Origin: Thiotrichales bacterium
GTDB lineage: Bacteria; Pseudomonadota; Gammaproteobacteria; Beggiatoales; Beggiatoaceae
NCBI GenBank assembly: GCA_016745035.1
Contig: JADGDE010000010.1
Location: 79,132-143,131 of the forward strand
Reading direction: 5' to 3'
DNA: 64,000 bases
In this document: piece by piece, positions 28,801 to 37,507 of the stretch
How positions within the stretch are numbered: the stretch's first letter is position 1
How the letters are laid out: every line of letters begins with the position of its first letter
The notes under the pieces: generated by a model
Seen by the model: the letters and a program-made list of their open reading frames with translations, nothing else
Told to the model about the DNA's origin: nothing
Databases searched by the model: none
Made by a program: the position numbers and the translations under genes

Positions 28801-29473
28801 AATCGGCAAGCGTCTTTGCGTCCAATAAATGCGGATGGGCGAGGTTTTGTTGCAGGGCTTGGTATTGGGCTTGGAAAGCTTTATTTTTTTGAAAAGCAGC
28901 CTTGGAGAGGGTTTTATAGATTTCTGTGCCGCTGATTTGTTCTAATATATCGGCGCGGTCAGCTTCTTTGGCACGCATAAAAGCATTAAAGTCACCTTGA
29001 GCCAGCATCATTGAGCGACGAAATTCAATAAAGCCTAAACCGGTGATGCTTTTCATGCGCTGGCTAATGTCGCGGCTTTTGTTTGATAAGATTTTGCCTT
29101 TGCCACAATCAAGTAATTCGGATAGCTCACGCTTAACGCTATTTAACACGCCTTTATTCGCCCCACGCAGTTTACGTGTGCAAGACCATTTGGCAAGATA
29201 GCGTTTTTTTCCCACTTTGAAAATCACTTCGGCACGTCCTTCGTGACTACCGTGGCTGATCATATTGCCGCTGTTGCCTGCGGTATCGCTCAAGCGTGGG
29301 GTTTGGTTGTAAAGCGCAAGGGTAATGGCATCAAGCAGCGTGGTTTTGCCCGCGCCTGTATCGCCTGTGATGGCAAACACGCCCGCGTTGAGCAGCGGTT
29401 CTTGGTCAAAATGAATATCAAAGCTGCCTTGGAGCGAATTAAGGTGATGGATATGCAGCTGTTCTATTTTCAT
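25874..29473 (-). CDS. sbcC: Exonuclease SbcCD, ATPase subunit SbcC
   Basis: This is a Rad50-like ATPase that with SbcD nuclease cleaves DNA hairpins and processed ends. Walker A is GDTGAGKTTLLDAI near residue 36. A very long Gln-rich coiled coil carries the zinc hook KPCPLCGATKHPYRND near residue 597. The signature motif is NSLSGGESFLVSLALALGLG near 1100 and Walker B is DSLFIDEGFGSLDENAL. At 1199 residues it is longer than E. coli SbcC (1048), the excess being Gln-rich coil. No sbcD is adjacent; pilD is 3 bases upstream. Low-complexity CAG/CAA runs make spurious Cys-rich frames on the opposite strand. Confidence 0.92.
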   Translation of the reverse strand: MKIEQLHIHHLNSLQGSFDIHFDQEPLLNAGVFAITGDTGAGKTTLLDAITLALYNQTPRLSDTAGNSGNMISHGSHEGRAEVIFKVGKKRYLAKWSCTRKLRGANKGVLNSVKRELSELLDCGKGKILSNKSRDISQRMKSITGLGFIEFRRSMMLAQGDFNAFMRAKEADRADILEQISGTEIYKTLSKAAFQKNKAFQAQYQALQQNLAHPHLLDAKTLADLQQQQQQLKHEIANTQQQLGQKQQQIQIWQALDKLKAQQQNDQQAYQTAQAAVQAFSPSAQALAAHEKAQPLHQQQQHLHSQQQQLTEKLREQKQSEAEQQQAKQQSEQNRQAQERAKQTLTQAQTQEREQQALIEKTLQRDQQIEKLAKQLQQIQQQLKERDQAEQQNRAALERLEQQHSQQKQQFNKQETALAECQSDQALASVLPLLEQQQHTLEKQQQPLKKAQAALTKTTKALKKHLESQDSLNQALAEQQQAQTKRKQQQQALAQSLSQSSVSDGSEAWQAYAERLQQGLTQLQSYQDSQQQLQTLTAKQTQLSDDLKQQQSQAKNQQKQIDSSETLLQSLEKNYQQALLLQKYQADRRHLHTGKPCPLCGATKHPYRNDAPAAALSDSAAIQQQIDNEKQQLKQLNSALGDSNKQLSRTESHIEQTEQQQQQTERTATKHKSAYQALNLPYTTADYSALQQDLSTFSQCWTDFQASSKDIEKAAEALKDLEHRLALAQEQIQALAQQQSDQDRTLDAEQQRLQSLETDLQHSLKPYDLSINDRWQSQLQTRLQHYQDLSQALETQRQQLHKDQENKHKQRQELALIEQKQQDLQQSIAQLQPELSREQQQRQSEYGNKDPETERQRLKTARMAAEQQLSELEQQQQQQQQTLQQIQQSLSQQQAECNSLSRNNQGLAQQLEHAYQAQGFSDLAQLEALLLSAEQAERFAKEAQQLDSNLSESNTRLQTTTQSLASQQQQTAELSPLPELEAALTQLTEHLSHRQQGLGSIGKELELHEQAEQLCAEDKRQLQALERNCALWGQLSNLIGKEDGAKFQKFAQKLTLQQLLAYGNAYLKNLEPRYQLRLSEQEILGLDVIDSFNADKIRAMNSLSGGESFLVSLALALGLGDMHTKTESMDSLFIDEGFGSLDENALEIALDALENLQASGKQIGIISHVAALKERFAVQIKVSKQRGAASNLQLQPDVK

Positions 29474-29476
29474 GCG

Positions 29477-30358
29477 TCAATAACCCGCGCCCATCACCCA
29501 GACGTTTAACTCTGCCCCCCAAAGTAAAGTCACCCAGCCTGCGGCAGCCAAATAAGGGCCAAAAGGCATGGGTTTGCTGCGTTGTTGCAAGCCTGTGGCG
29601 ATGAAAATTAGAGCGAATAATAAGCCGACACAAGAAGAAAGTAGCAAAATTAATAATAAATATTTCCAGCCAAACCACGCGCCAAAGAGGGCAAATAATT
29701 TGAAATCGCCATAGCCCATGCCTTCTTTTCCGGTGATGAGTTTAAATCCCCAATACACCAGCCATAAAAATAAGTAACCGACCATCGCGCCAATCACCGC
29801 TGAGGGCAAGGTGGTAAAGACACCAAAGAGGTTTAAGAACAGTCCGAACCAGAGCAGGGGCAGGGTAATATCATCGGGCAGTAATTGGTGGTCATAATCA
29901 ATCAGGCTTAAAACAATGAGCGACCAAGTGAGTAATAAACCTGCCGCCAAAGCGATGCCGTAGCCCAGTTGCCAAGCGGTGAGCAAGGATAAAACCAAGG
30001 TGGCGAATTCGACCAGCGGATAACGCCAAGAAATCGGCGTGTGACAGTGTTTACAACGGGCTTTTTGCCATAAAAAGCTAATAATGGGGATGTTTTCCCA
30101 CGGGCTAATGGCGTGGTTACACTGTGGGCAATGGGAGTTAGGGATAGCCAAATTAAACCTTTGTTGATCGGCTTCTTTGAGCATCCCCGGGTTATTGAAG
30201 ACTTCTATGGCACAACTTTGTCGCCAACTGCGTTGCATCATGATCGGCAAGCGATAGACCACGACATTTAAGAAACTGCCAACCATCAGTGAAAATAAGC
30301 CAACCCAGAGCAATAAATTAAACAGATTGTGGCTTAAATACGGTCCGATAAATTCCAT
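29477..30358 (-). CDS. pilD: Prepilin peptidase / N-methyltransferase PilD
   Basis: This is an inner-membrane aspartyl protease that cleaves and N-methylates type IV prepilins and type II secretion pseudopilins. The zinc-type cytoplasmic loop carries CPQC and CKHC (near residues 73-100). The two catalytic Asp are in SLIDYDHQLLPDD near 170 and EGMGYGDFKLF near 230. It has about eight hydrophobic segments and a normal length of 293. AAGG lies about 7 bases before the ATG. It is usually with pilB and pilC, but here it is beside sbcC. Its likely substrates are processed by the pilMNOPQ and gspF systems in this window. Confidence 0.92.
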   Translation of the reverse strand: MEFIGPYLSHNLFNLLLWVGLFSLMVGSFLNVVVYRLPIMMQRSWRQSCAIEVFNNPGMLKEADQQRFNLAIPNSHCPQCNHAISPWENIPIISFLWQKARCKHCHTPISWRYPLVEFATLVLSLLTAWQLGYGIALAAGLLLTWSLIVLSLIDYDHQLLPDDITLPLLWFGLFLNLFGVFTTLPSAVIGAMVGYLFLWLVYWGFKLITGKEGMGYGDFKLFALFGAWFGWKYLLLILLLSSCVGLLFALIFIATGLQQRSKPMPFGPYLAAAGWVTLLWGAELNVWVMGAGY

Positions 30359-30410
30359 ACTTTAACCTTGAGATACGTGTGTAACAGCCGCCTACTATAG
30401 CATAGCCCTG

Positions 30411-30941
30411 CTATGCAGAGGCGTTGTGGTTAATGTCCCATTGGGCTAAGGCCGCCTCTAAATTTCCCTTAGCGCCGATGCGTTGCCAAAATTGTTGGAA
30501 ATCGGTTTTGGCTTGTTCTAAGCGAAACGGCATATAGTCTTTGTCTTTGAGAAATAATTGAATATTGCTCTCGACGGTGTGCAAATAGTCCAAGGCTAAA
30601 TCTTTAGCGGGGGTTGCTGCTTGATCGTCCAATAAAATGCCTTCGCGATAGGCTTTCATGATGCCATAGTCATAGCGCCGCTCAAAACTGGCGGCGGTGC
30701 GTTCTATATCACGACTTAAATGGACATAAAAGGCGTTTTTGCCATAGCTTTGCTCCAAGCGTCCCAACAGCCAAGCCAAGCGGTTATCGGATTCGATATG
30801 CCAAGCCGGGTAGTTTAGGCGCGCTGCGCCCGTTTGCTTCACTAGAGATTCATGGGCGGCACTGTAGTTGTCGATATGTAAGCAGGCTTGCATAAAGGTG
30901 GTCGAGCCACAACGCCCACTGTTTAAGATGAAAATATTCAT
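30411..30941 (-). CDS. Sulfotransferase-like protein
   Basis: This is a short cytoplasmic protein of 176 residues. The N-terminus MNIFILNSGRCGSTTFMQAC has the 5'-phosphosulfate-binding loop pattern of PAPS sulfotransferases (SGRCGSTTF). FYVHLSRDIERTAASFERR resembles the 3'-phosphate-binding strand with a conserved Ser and Arg. It is shorter than most sulfotransferases (about 250). The acceptor is unknown. Its start lies 20 bases from the palindromic element at 30961-31124, which therefore occupies its promoter region. Confidence 0.65.
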   Translation of the reverse strand: MNIFILNSGRCGSTTFMQACLHIDNYSAAHESLVKQTGAARLNYPAWHIESDNRLAWLLGRLEQSYGKNAFYVHLSRDIERTAASFERRYDYGIMKAYREGILLDDQAATPAKDLALDYLHTVESNIQLFLKDKDYMPFRLEQAKTDFQQFWQRIGAKGNLEAALAQWDINHNASA

Positions 30942-30960
30942 AAAGGATTAGCTGCGATTT

Positions 30961-31124
30961 TTAGAGTTTATGCGAGGTATGAGAGTCGTCGCGAAAATCA
31001 GATATTTTGAGGCTAATTCCGTGGTTTTGTGAGGCGAATAACGTGTTATTTAACGAATAAAAGCGCGGAATTAGACCAAAATAGCGGATTTGCAGTGGAT
31101 TATTCATATGTCGCATAGACTCTT
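30961..31124. repeat. 164-bp imperfect palindromic element (MITE-like)
   Basis: The left arm TTAGAGTTTATGCGAGGTAT matches the reverse complement of the right arm, TTAAGAGTCTATGCGACATAT. Matching continues inwards through ATCAGATATTTTG/ATCCGCTATTTTG and CTAATTCCG (31013-31021) / CGGAATTAG (31065-31073), to a centre AATAAC..GTTATT. The two halves are roughly 70% alike over 75-80 bases. There is no coding capacity and no clear target duplication. It lies between two leftward genes and supplies the last codons and stop of the gene on its right. Confidence 0.7.
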
Positions 31125-32813
31125 AAGGTGCGCTGACCATTGTTGCCGTATGTCAGGGTAGGCAGCAATAGCCGCAGTGATTGCCTTGAGGCGTTCGGTT
31201 TTGCTTCGGGCTATTAATTGGTAGCTCGGTGCGTTTTTATCAAAATTATAGGCGATACTGTTTAAAAATTGTTGTAATGCTTGCATTGTCTCAGTTTGGG
31301 TTTGCCACCAGCCATTTATTTTTATCTGTATTTTTAATGCCTGCAAACTTTCGATAATATTTGCTTGTTTTTGCTGATATTTTTCTTGCATTTGTGTATG
31401 GATTTGCTGCACTAGTTGTTCAATATCGCTGTGCTGGGGACAGGTTTGTGGAAAACCTTGTTCACATAAACTGATGATGCTAAACAACATCACATCGCCA
31501 AAATATTGCCGTTCAAATTCCGCTGATAAATCAATTTGTGTCTTTTCATGGCTTACGCCTGCGCGAAATTCCGCACTACCGAGTTCGTCAACGGTGCGTT
31601 TATGTAACATAGGTAAATTGCTCGAGACAAAACGCTCGGCTAATTCTGCTTGTAAAATACGCCCCAGCACCGGCCCTGCCATGCGTAGTTTGAGAGGCGC
31701 AAAGGGGATAAAATACATCAGCGCACTGGGCTTAAATACATAATTACCGGTGTAAATGGTGCGTGCGGGACTCAGTTCGGAGGCGGGGCGGTAGTTAAAA
31801 TAACTTTTTCGGGTTGGGTGTTCACCATCAAAAAAGCGCTGTAATTTTTGACTAAAGTCCGCTAGGCAGGCAGCTTGGTCATGTGTGCCACCTAAAGTAC
31901 AGGCATAATCAAAACTGCTATTTTTTGCCTTAAAACCAAATAAATCCGCCATGTCGTGATATGCCGCATCTTCGGCGGAGTCGGCTTGTTGCGGATGAAA
32001 AGGGCAAGGATAATCGGCAGTATTTTGACCGAGTTGGGTAAAAAAAGCTTGAAGGTCGGTGAGAAAATTACCAGCCATTACCGCCGGAGCAACAGGGGGG
32101 TCGCCGACGACTTTGCCTGTGAGCACTTCGACATTTTGTTTGCGAAAAATTTGATCTAAATGATAAAAAAAGTTGATGGCATCGAGCTTTAAGGCTTTGC
32201 CGTGCTGGTTTACTAAGGTGTTAAATTCTTGGTCACTGTCAATAAAATAAAATAAGGTCTGTGGGTTTTCATATTGTTTGAGTTTGAGATAAGTGAGATT
32301 ACGGCTAATAGATGCGCCTTTGTGCGCCATGCTTTGAGGCTGAGTCTCTCCAACAATGTGCTGAAAGTGCTCAGGTAAATCGGCGAGTAAAGCCCGTTGC
32401 TGTGCTTGTCCAAAATAGCTCACGCTCAAGCCTTGCTGGCAAAAATCATCGGCAATATCTTGATGCGCTTGTATCGCTTTGGGGTCTTTGCTGTCATCGG
32501 TGATCAGCACTTTGACCTTATTGCCACCAGAGCCTTGTCCGTAACCGTACAGTTTTAATTGTTGCTGTAGGCTGTGTAAGCAATGCTGTAAATGCAGCGG
32601 TCTATCAGCGATGGGCATGACCACTAAAAAATGGTAACGATTATCAACTTCGCCTTGTTGGTAACAGGCTTCAATTTGTTGAAAATGTTGCTGATATTGA
32701 GCTAAGTCGGTCTCAAAAGCTTGTTTGTGCCATAAGGCTTGTTCTACGTGTGTGGTAAATGCTTCTAATTCGCTCAGTGTGGCTTGCGGGGGGGCTGTGG
32801 GTAATAAGGGCAT
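31104..32813 (-). CDS. Glycosyltransferase-like protein, poorly characterised
   Basis: The protein is 569 residues from the ATG at 32813. Near residue 60 YHFLVVMPIADRPLHLQHCL and then KVLITDDSKDP look like the nucleotide-binding start of a GT-A (GT2-like) fold. FYFIDSDQEF is a DxD-like motif. A Gln-rich C-terminal half follows. Donor and acceptor are unknown. An upstream frame adds 37 residues, but it would run through an intrinsic terminator (32836-32864), so the shorter start is preferred; no Shine-Dalgarno is visible. The final residues KSLCDI and the TGA are encoded inside the right arm of the palindromic element. Confidence 0.6.
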   Translation of the reverse strand: MPLLPTAPPQATLSELEAFTTHVEQALWHKQAFETDLAQYQQHFQQIEACYQQGEVDNRYHFLVVMPIADRPLHLQHCLHSLQQQLKLYGYGQGSGGNKVKVLITDDSKDPKAIQAHQDIADDFCQQGLSVSYFGQAQQRALLADLPEHFQHIVGETQPQSMAHKGASISRNLTYLKLKQYENPQTLFYFIDSDQEFNTLVNQHGKALKLDAINFFYHLDQIFRKQNVEVLTGKVVGDPPVAPAVMAGNFLTDLQAFFTQLGQNTADYPCPFHPQQADSAEDAAYHDMADLFGFKAKNSSFDYACTLGGTHDQAACLADFSQKLQRFFDGEHPTRKSYFNYRPASELSPARTIYTGNYVFKPSALMYFIPFAPLKLRMAGPVLGRILQAELAERFVSSNLPMLHKRTVDELGSAEFRAGVSHEKTQIDLSAEFERQYFGDVMLFSIISLCEQGFPQTCPQHSDIEQLVQQIHTQMQEKYQQKQANIIESLQALKIQIKINGWWQTQTETMQALQQFLNSIAYNFDKNAPSYQLIARSKTERLKAITAAIAAYPDIRQQWSAHLKSLCDI

Positions 32814-32835
32814 GGTAAAAATAAAAAGCAGGTGG

Positions 32836-32864
32836 CAAAAAAAATCGGGATTTTCATCCCGATT
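32836..32864 (-). terminator. Intrinsic terminator of the pil / Ig-protein operon
   Basis: An 8-bp stem AATCGGGA (32843-32850) / TCCCGATT (32857-32864) with a 6-base loop is followed on the minus strand by a run of T. It lies about 140 bases beyond the Ig-repeat lipoprotein stop, with a repeat element in between, and before the glycosyltransferase-like start. Confidence 0.8.
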
Positions 32865-32873
32865 CATATGAGT

Positions 32874-32956
32874 GGATGTTGCGCAAAGGCTAAATGCCAC
32901 TAGGTAGGCGGAAAAGCACCTCATTGTGGCAAAAATTAGCTTAGTGCGTCACATCC
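32874..32956. mobile_element. TIR-element family, copy A (83 bp, internally deleted)
   Basis: The ends are GGATGTTGCGCA and, read in reverse complement, GGATGTGACGCA (10 of 12 matching). The inside aligns to copy B at 48092-48221: GCGCAAAGG joins directly to CTAAATGCCACTAGG, then GCAGGCGGAAAA-type, CATTGTG and AAAAATT blocks follow in order. About 40 bases of copy B are missing between two GGCT repeats. It lies 45 bases 3' of the Ig-repeat lipoprotein gene. Confidence 0.75.
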
Positions 32957-33000
32957 GTTAACTAACTCAAGTGACGACTTGAGCTAGTAACAACCGTGGT

Positions 33001-36000
33001 TTATTGGTCATAGAGACAAGTTGCTGGCAAACCTACATCTGTCGCCGTGCCATTACCATTGGCATCACGACCCAGAAGTTGCTCATTTAATGTCACTGTA
33101 GAAGCACCACCTGCCACTATTTCTGAGCTATTACCACCTACACCATAAGGGCTTGGCGTACCTGGCGGGGTAAGGTCTGACGATGCAAAATCAGAGGCAC
33201 TGCCACCGACAACAAAGATAGCAGAATCACTGTCTTCACTACCAGAAACCACCGTTTTAGCGGTTAAATTCACTTCTAACCAGCTGGCATTTTCTTGAGG
33301 ATAAACCAGGTTAAAGCTTGCAAAACCGTTACTGTCAGTTACCACAGTATCAGGCTCAAATGTGATTACATTGCCAGGATCTAAGCGTCCATTCTGGTTC
33401 ACATCTTCATTAGGTTCAAGCAGACCATTATTATTTAAGTCCTCATTAACACACCCATTAGGAACGGTATAAACGGTTACCCAGCCATCGGCTGTGACTG
33501 ACTCTGGTAGGTAACGGAAGCCTTTGAAGTAGCGTGTGGGCACAGCGCTTAGGGTCACTGCAGCACCAGAGACAGGTGCGCCATTAATATCATTCACTAA
33601 AACCGTATAAGGATATTCATAAACGGTCGCATTAGGCTCGATAATGCTATTACCTGTACCGAGAGAAATAAACACGCCACGTTGGGCAACGGTGAGCAAA
33701 ACCTCGTTGGAAACATTGGGATTTTCAACCACCGTTGCTTGCAAACGCACGCCATCTTGCGCACTAGGAATAGCCCCCGCGGTATAGACGGTACTTGCCC
33801 GACCAAATTGATCGGTCATTGCTGCTGAGGGTGAAATATTACCGCCGGTAATATCATTTAAGGTAAATTCGACCATTTTACCTTTAACCAGGTTATTTTT
33901 CGCATCACGTACCACGGCAATAATCGTACTTTGTTCTGCCGTAGAGCCTCCTGTATTAATACCAACCGTACTGGGGTTAGCTTGTAATTCAATGGAATTA
34001 GGCACTTCAGCGATAAAATCAAAACTGAATTGTCGTGATGGTCCATCTGTTTCATCCGTGCTAACCGTAATGGTTGTAGGCCCTGCATTATCAGACTGAA
34101 TACTAAAATGGGCATCCCCAGTCAAGGCGATAGAAGCAACATTGGTACTTAATGTCCCACGGGTTGCGGAGATATTAATTGTTTTACCAATCACATCGGC
34201 AATAGAACCATTTTTATTCCAAGTCACAGTAAAACTGGTTGAGATATTGGTTGGAATGTCCGTTTCTAAAGCTAGACCATCATCACGGCTAACGACAAAG
34301 TTATCATCAGAGATGGTGATTTGTTTATTTGTGGGTGTGGCATTTGCTCCCGACACTGTTAGCGTGTCAGTACCGGCATTTTGAGCCGTTAATGATATGA
34401 TGACACGGCCTCCGTTATCGGTGACAAAATTTGTCCCACTCGTGTCAACAATAGGGTTATTTAATGCGCTGCTAAGTGCTAATTGTTGTCCTCCAATACC
34501 AGAGCCAGAGGAATCTGTGAGGAATACAGAATACTCTGCTTGACTGCCAAGTGTGCTACTGTCTGCACCAACAATGCTTAATTCCGTGCCAACCACTTGT
34601 ATAGTTATAGTTTGAGATAAGGCACCACTGCTGGCGGTGACTATAATATCACGGTTCATTGCATTGCCTTGAGTGGTTAAGCGTGCTTGTGCCCGACCGC
34701 TACTATCAGTCACGCCCGCCTCGGCATCACTGTCAGTAATTTTAACTACTTGAATGGAACCTGAATCAGCACTAAAACGCACTGTTGCACCTGCAAAGGG
34801 ATTATTATCACCAGTTTTTAATAAGGCGGTAATTAACACACCCTCAGCATTGCCCTCGGAAAGTAATTGCGGGCTGCTGGTTAACAATTGCATATTCGTT
34901 GGAACTTTAGATATTGCGCCTTGGAACGTTATCGCCGTGGGTTGCCCGGTGATACCGCCTGCGGTAGGAATCAAGGTCACAGTTTCTGAAACGGTATTGG
35001 TCATACTGGTGGTAAAAGTACCGCCTGCGTCAGTTATACCACTTGCACCTGTGCTACTACTGAAAAGAGCTGTGAGTGAGTCAGAGGATAAACTGACGGG
35101 TACACCCACCACTGGCGTACCTAAATCACTACGTACCACCACCGTTAGGGTAATTTCAGCTTGGCCATTGGCAGTGGCATTATCATTAGCGACATTCAAT
35201 GTCACCGTCGCAGGTGTGACGGTTAAGCTTGGAGTAAAGTTTAAGTTGAGGACGTTGCCCTGTATGCCACCTGCTGTCGGGGTTAAAGTCAGGGTCTCAG
35301 GTTTCGTATTAGTTACTGTGGCAGTGAAAGCCCCATCAGGACCTGTTGAACCCGATGCAGGGTTAATCAAAGCTGAGCCGGAACTGCTGGCTAAACTGAC
35401 ATCAACATCTTGAATTGGCGTACCATTGGCATCACGGGCAACCACGATGACTTGAATTTCAGCTGCACCATCAGCAACTTGTGTCTCTAGGTCACTGCTG
35501 GCATCGACACTGGCAGGGGCGGTGGTTGATGGAGCGGGTTTAAATACCAATAAGTCTGAGCGTTTTTGTATTTGCGTACCTTCTACAACAACTTGTACCG
35601 TGAAAGATTCAGCCATGGTATCTGTGATGGTGGTCACAAATGCACCGCCAGCATCTGTCACACCTGAGGCAGCTGCTGGAACAGCAGAACTTGGGCGACC
35701 AGTGGCATTAGCAGAAAAGACTAAAAATACAGGTGCATCAGGCACAGGTCTGCCGGCTTGGTTGCGGACAATCGCAGTTAAAGTGACCGCATCTGAGCCA
35801 TTGGCGAATTGGTTATTATTACTTAAATTCACTTCAACCGTTTCCGCTTGAGGCACAGCAATAAAGGTTACGGTTTCAGTATCATTAACAGCGCCACTGG
35901 ATGCAGTAATAGTAAAGTTACCCGCGATATTATTGGTCACTGTGGTAGTAAAGCTACCTCCAGCATTAGTACTACCTGATACAGCACCAAATTGTGCTGA

Positions 36001-37473
36001 GGACGAGGTGCTAGATAAAACCACGGCACTGCCACTTAGAGGGGTATTATTTTGATCACGAACCACGACAATTAAATTAATTTGTGCTGTGCCATCGGCG
36101 CGTTGATTATCTGAGGTGACAATTAAATCAATATTACTTGGAACGCTGTTAGCACCATCGCCACTAGAGCGAAAAACAACATTAACAACCTCTCCTGAGA
36201 TATCACCTACCATGGGCGTGACAGTAAAGGTTTCGACAATGGTATCGGTAATGCTAAGCACAAAACGTCCCAAGCTGTCAGTTACGCCGCTGTCGGCACT
36301 AAAACCTGCAGACCCCCCCGAGACACGGAAACTGATATTGGCATTAGGAACAGGATTACCCTCAGTATCTTTGGCATAAATCGTCAGTTGTACGGCATCT
36401 GTGCCATTGGCAAAGGCACTATTACCATTTACTTCGACACTCACGCTAGCAACATTGACTTCATTGGTAGAGACAAAGCTAATATTTTTAGCTTCGCTAA
36501 GTATTGCGCCAGCAGTTGCCCGTATTTGTACTGTTTCTGCAACCGTATTGCTAATGGAGGTACTAAATGCGCCATTATTGCCAGTGACACCTTTAGCATT
36601 GGCCAACAATGCGCTACCTGAACTACTTGATAAACTCACATCAATACCAACGATAGGGGTTCCAGATGCATCACGGGCGATTACGATGATTTCTGCTGTT
36701 GCAGTGCCATCGGCTAAAATATTATTGGCGCTCAAACTTAAAGTCACGTTTGCTGGATCTGAAATACTGTCTGAGGCGTTAAAGGTCAAGCTTAAAGGCT
36801 GAGTGCGAAAATCACCTAAAATAGGGGTGACGGTCAAGGTTTCTGCACGGGTATCGGTAATATCAACGGCATATACCCCATTGTTATCGGTTTCGGTAGG
36901 TAAGTTGACGGCAACGGCAAAAGAACCAGGTGAGAAACTCAAACTACCATCTAAACCAACAATCGGTCGACCTTCATGATCTAAGGCTCTGACAATAATG
37001 GTAATCGGTGAACTACCGTTGGCCGGTTGACCATTTTCAAGACGAGTGCTGGTAACAGACGCACCAAAATAAATATCAAAGCGTCCGACCAATGTACCAC
37101 TATCCACCGTTACGGTTGTAATACCCGCTTGTGTGGCAACGATGGGGATAAAAATAGCCCCATTTTCGTTGGTTCTGGCAGTAAAGGTTGAACCATTGGG
37201 GCTGGTTGCATCGCCTTCTACTGTTACTGTGATTTCAGCATCACTGACCGCAGAACCAATGGAATCATAAGCCCGTACTTCAATTTCGGTTTCGCCCGTT
37301 TTTTCGGTAAATAGACGCTGTCCCTCAAGACCATAAGAGGCGATGCTTGCATTGGTCACTGATGTTGGGTCTGTTCCAGAGCCTGGAGGGGCAAATGCGC
37401 CACCACCACCACAGGCAGTTAATATGAACAACAGCCCCAATAAAAAGCTGTTTTTTAGTACACGTATGACCAT
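33001..37473 (-). CDS. Giant lipoprotein with tandem bacterial Ig-like (Big_1) domains
   Basis: This protein has 1490 residues. A lipoprotein signal ends in the lipobox LLFILTACGGGG, so it is lipidated at Cys near residue 21. About eleven Big_1/invasin-type Ig repeats of 90-100 residues follow, each with patterns such as VVVRDQNNTPLSG...SGSTNAGGSFTTTVTN. A late segment with NEDLNNNGLLEPNEDVNQNG resembles a pair of calcium-binding dockerin/EF-hand loops. AAGGA lies 7 bases before the ATG at 37473; an earlier ATG lacks a ribosome site. It starts 34 bases after pilQ and has no promoter space, so it is the sixth gene of the pilMNOPQ operon. A role as adhesin or pilus-associated surface protein is inferred. 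Confidence 0.87.
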   Translation of the reverse strand: MVIRVLKNSFLLGLLFILTACGGGGAFAPPGSGTDPTSVTNASIASYGLEGQRLFTEKTGETEIEVRAYDSIGSAVSDAEITVTVEGDATSPNGSTFTARTNENGAIFIPIVATQAGITTVTVDSGTLVGRFDIYFGASVTSTRLENGQPANGSSPITIIVRALDHEGRPIVGLDGSLSFSPGSFAVAVNLPTETDNNGVYAVDITDTRAETLTVTPILGDFRTQPLSLTFNASDSISDPANVTLSLSANNILADGTATAEIIVIARDASGTPIVGIDVSLSSSSGSALLANAKGVTGNNGAFSTSISNTVAETVQIRATAGAILSEAKNISFVSTNEVNVASVSVEVNGNSAFANGTDAVQLTIYAKDTEGNPVPNANISFRVSGGSAGFSADSGVTDSLGRFVLSITDTIVETFTVTPMVGDISGEVVNVVFRSSGDGANSVPSNIDLIVTSDNQRADGTAQINLIVVVRDQNNTPLSGSAVVLSSTSSSAQFGAVSGSTNAGGSFTTTVTNNIAGNFTITASSGAVNDTETVTFIAVPQAETVEVNLSNNNQFANGSDAVTLTAIVRNQAGRPVPDAPVFLVFSANATGRPSSAVPAAASGVTDAGGAFVTTITDTMAESFTVQVVVEGTQIQKRSDLLVFKPAPSTTAPASVDASSDLETQVADGAAEIQVIVVARDANGTPIQDVDVSLASSSGSALINPASGSTGPDGAFTATVTNTKPETLTLTPTAGGIQGNVLNLNFTPSLTVTPATVTLNVANDNATANGQAEITLTVVVRSDLGTPVVGVPVSLSSDSLTALFSSSTGASGITDAGGTFTTSMTNTVSETVTLIPTAGGITGQPTAITFQGAISKVPTNMQLLTSSPQLLSEGNAEGVLITALLKTGDNNPFAGATVRFSADSGSIQVVKITDSDAEAGVTDSSGRAQARLTTQGNAMNRDIIVTASSGALSQTITIQVVGTELSIVGADSSTLGSQAEYSVFLTDSSGSGIGGQQLALSSALNNPIVDTSGTNFVTDNGGRVIISLTAQNAGTDTLTVSGANATPTNKQITISDDNFVVSRDDGLALETDIPTNISTSFTVTWNKNGSIADVIGKTINISATRGTLSTNVASIALTGDAHFSIQSDNAGPTTITVSTDETDGPSRQFSFDFIAEVPNSIELQANPSTVGINTGGSTAEQSTIIAVVRDAKNNLVKGKMVEFTLNDITGGNISPSAAMTDQFGRASTVYTAGAIPSAQDGVRLQATVVENPNVSNEVLLTVAQRGVFISLGTGNSIIEPNATVYEYPYTVLVNDINGAPVSGAAVTLSAVPTRYFKGFRYLPESVTADGWVTVYTVPNGCVNEDLNNNGLLEPNEDVNQNGRLDPGNVITFEPDTVVTDSNGFASFNLVYPQENASWLEVNLTAKTVVSGSEDSDSAIFVVGGSASDFASSDLTPPGTPSPYGVGGNSSEIVAGGASTVTLNEQLLGRDANGNGTATDVGLPATCLYDQ

Positions 37474-37507
37474 ACCGTCATCCTTCATTGCCGTTTTATT
37501 AAATGGT

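Noticed and set aside
26352..28892. Several long Cys-rich open frames on the plus strand opposite sbcC
   Set aside because: They are the reverse reading of CAG/CAA/TTG-rich codons for the Gln-rich coiled coil; they have no ribosome sites and no family pattern.
31104..32924. A 606-residue start for the glycosyltransferase-like gene
   Set aside because: The extra 37 codons run through an intrinsic terminator and touch repeat copy A; the conserved region begins well after the ATG at 32813.
34754..36802. Long plus-strand open frames opposite the Ig-repeat lipoprotein gene
   Set aside because: They are shadows of a repetitive Thr/Val/Ser-rich gene and repeat with its domain period; no independent coding signal.
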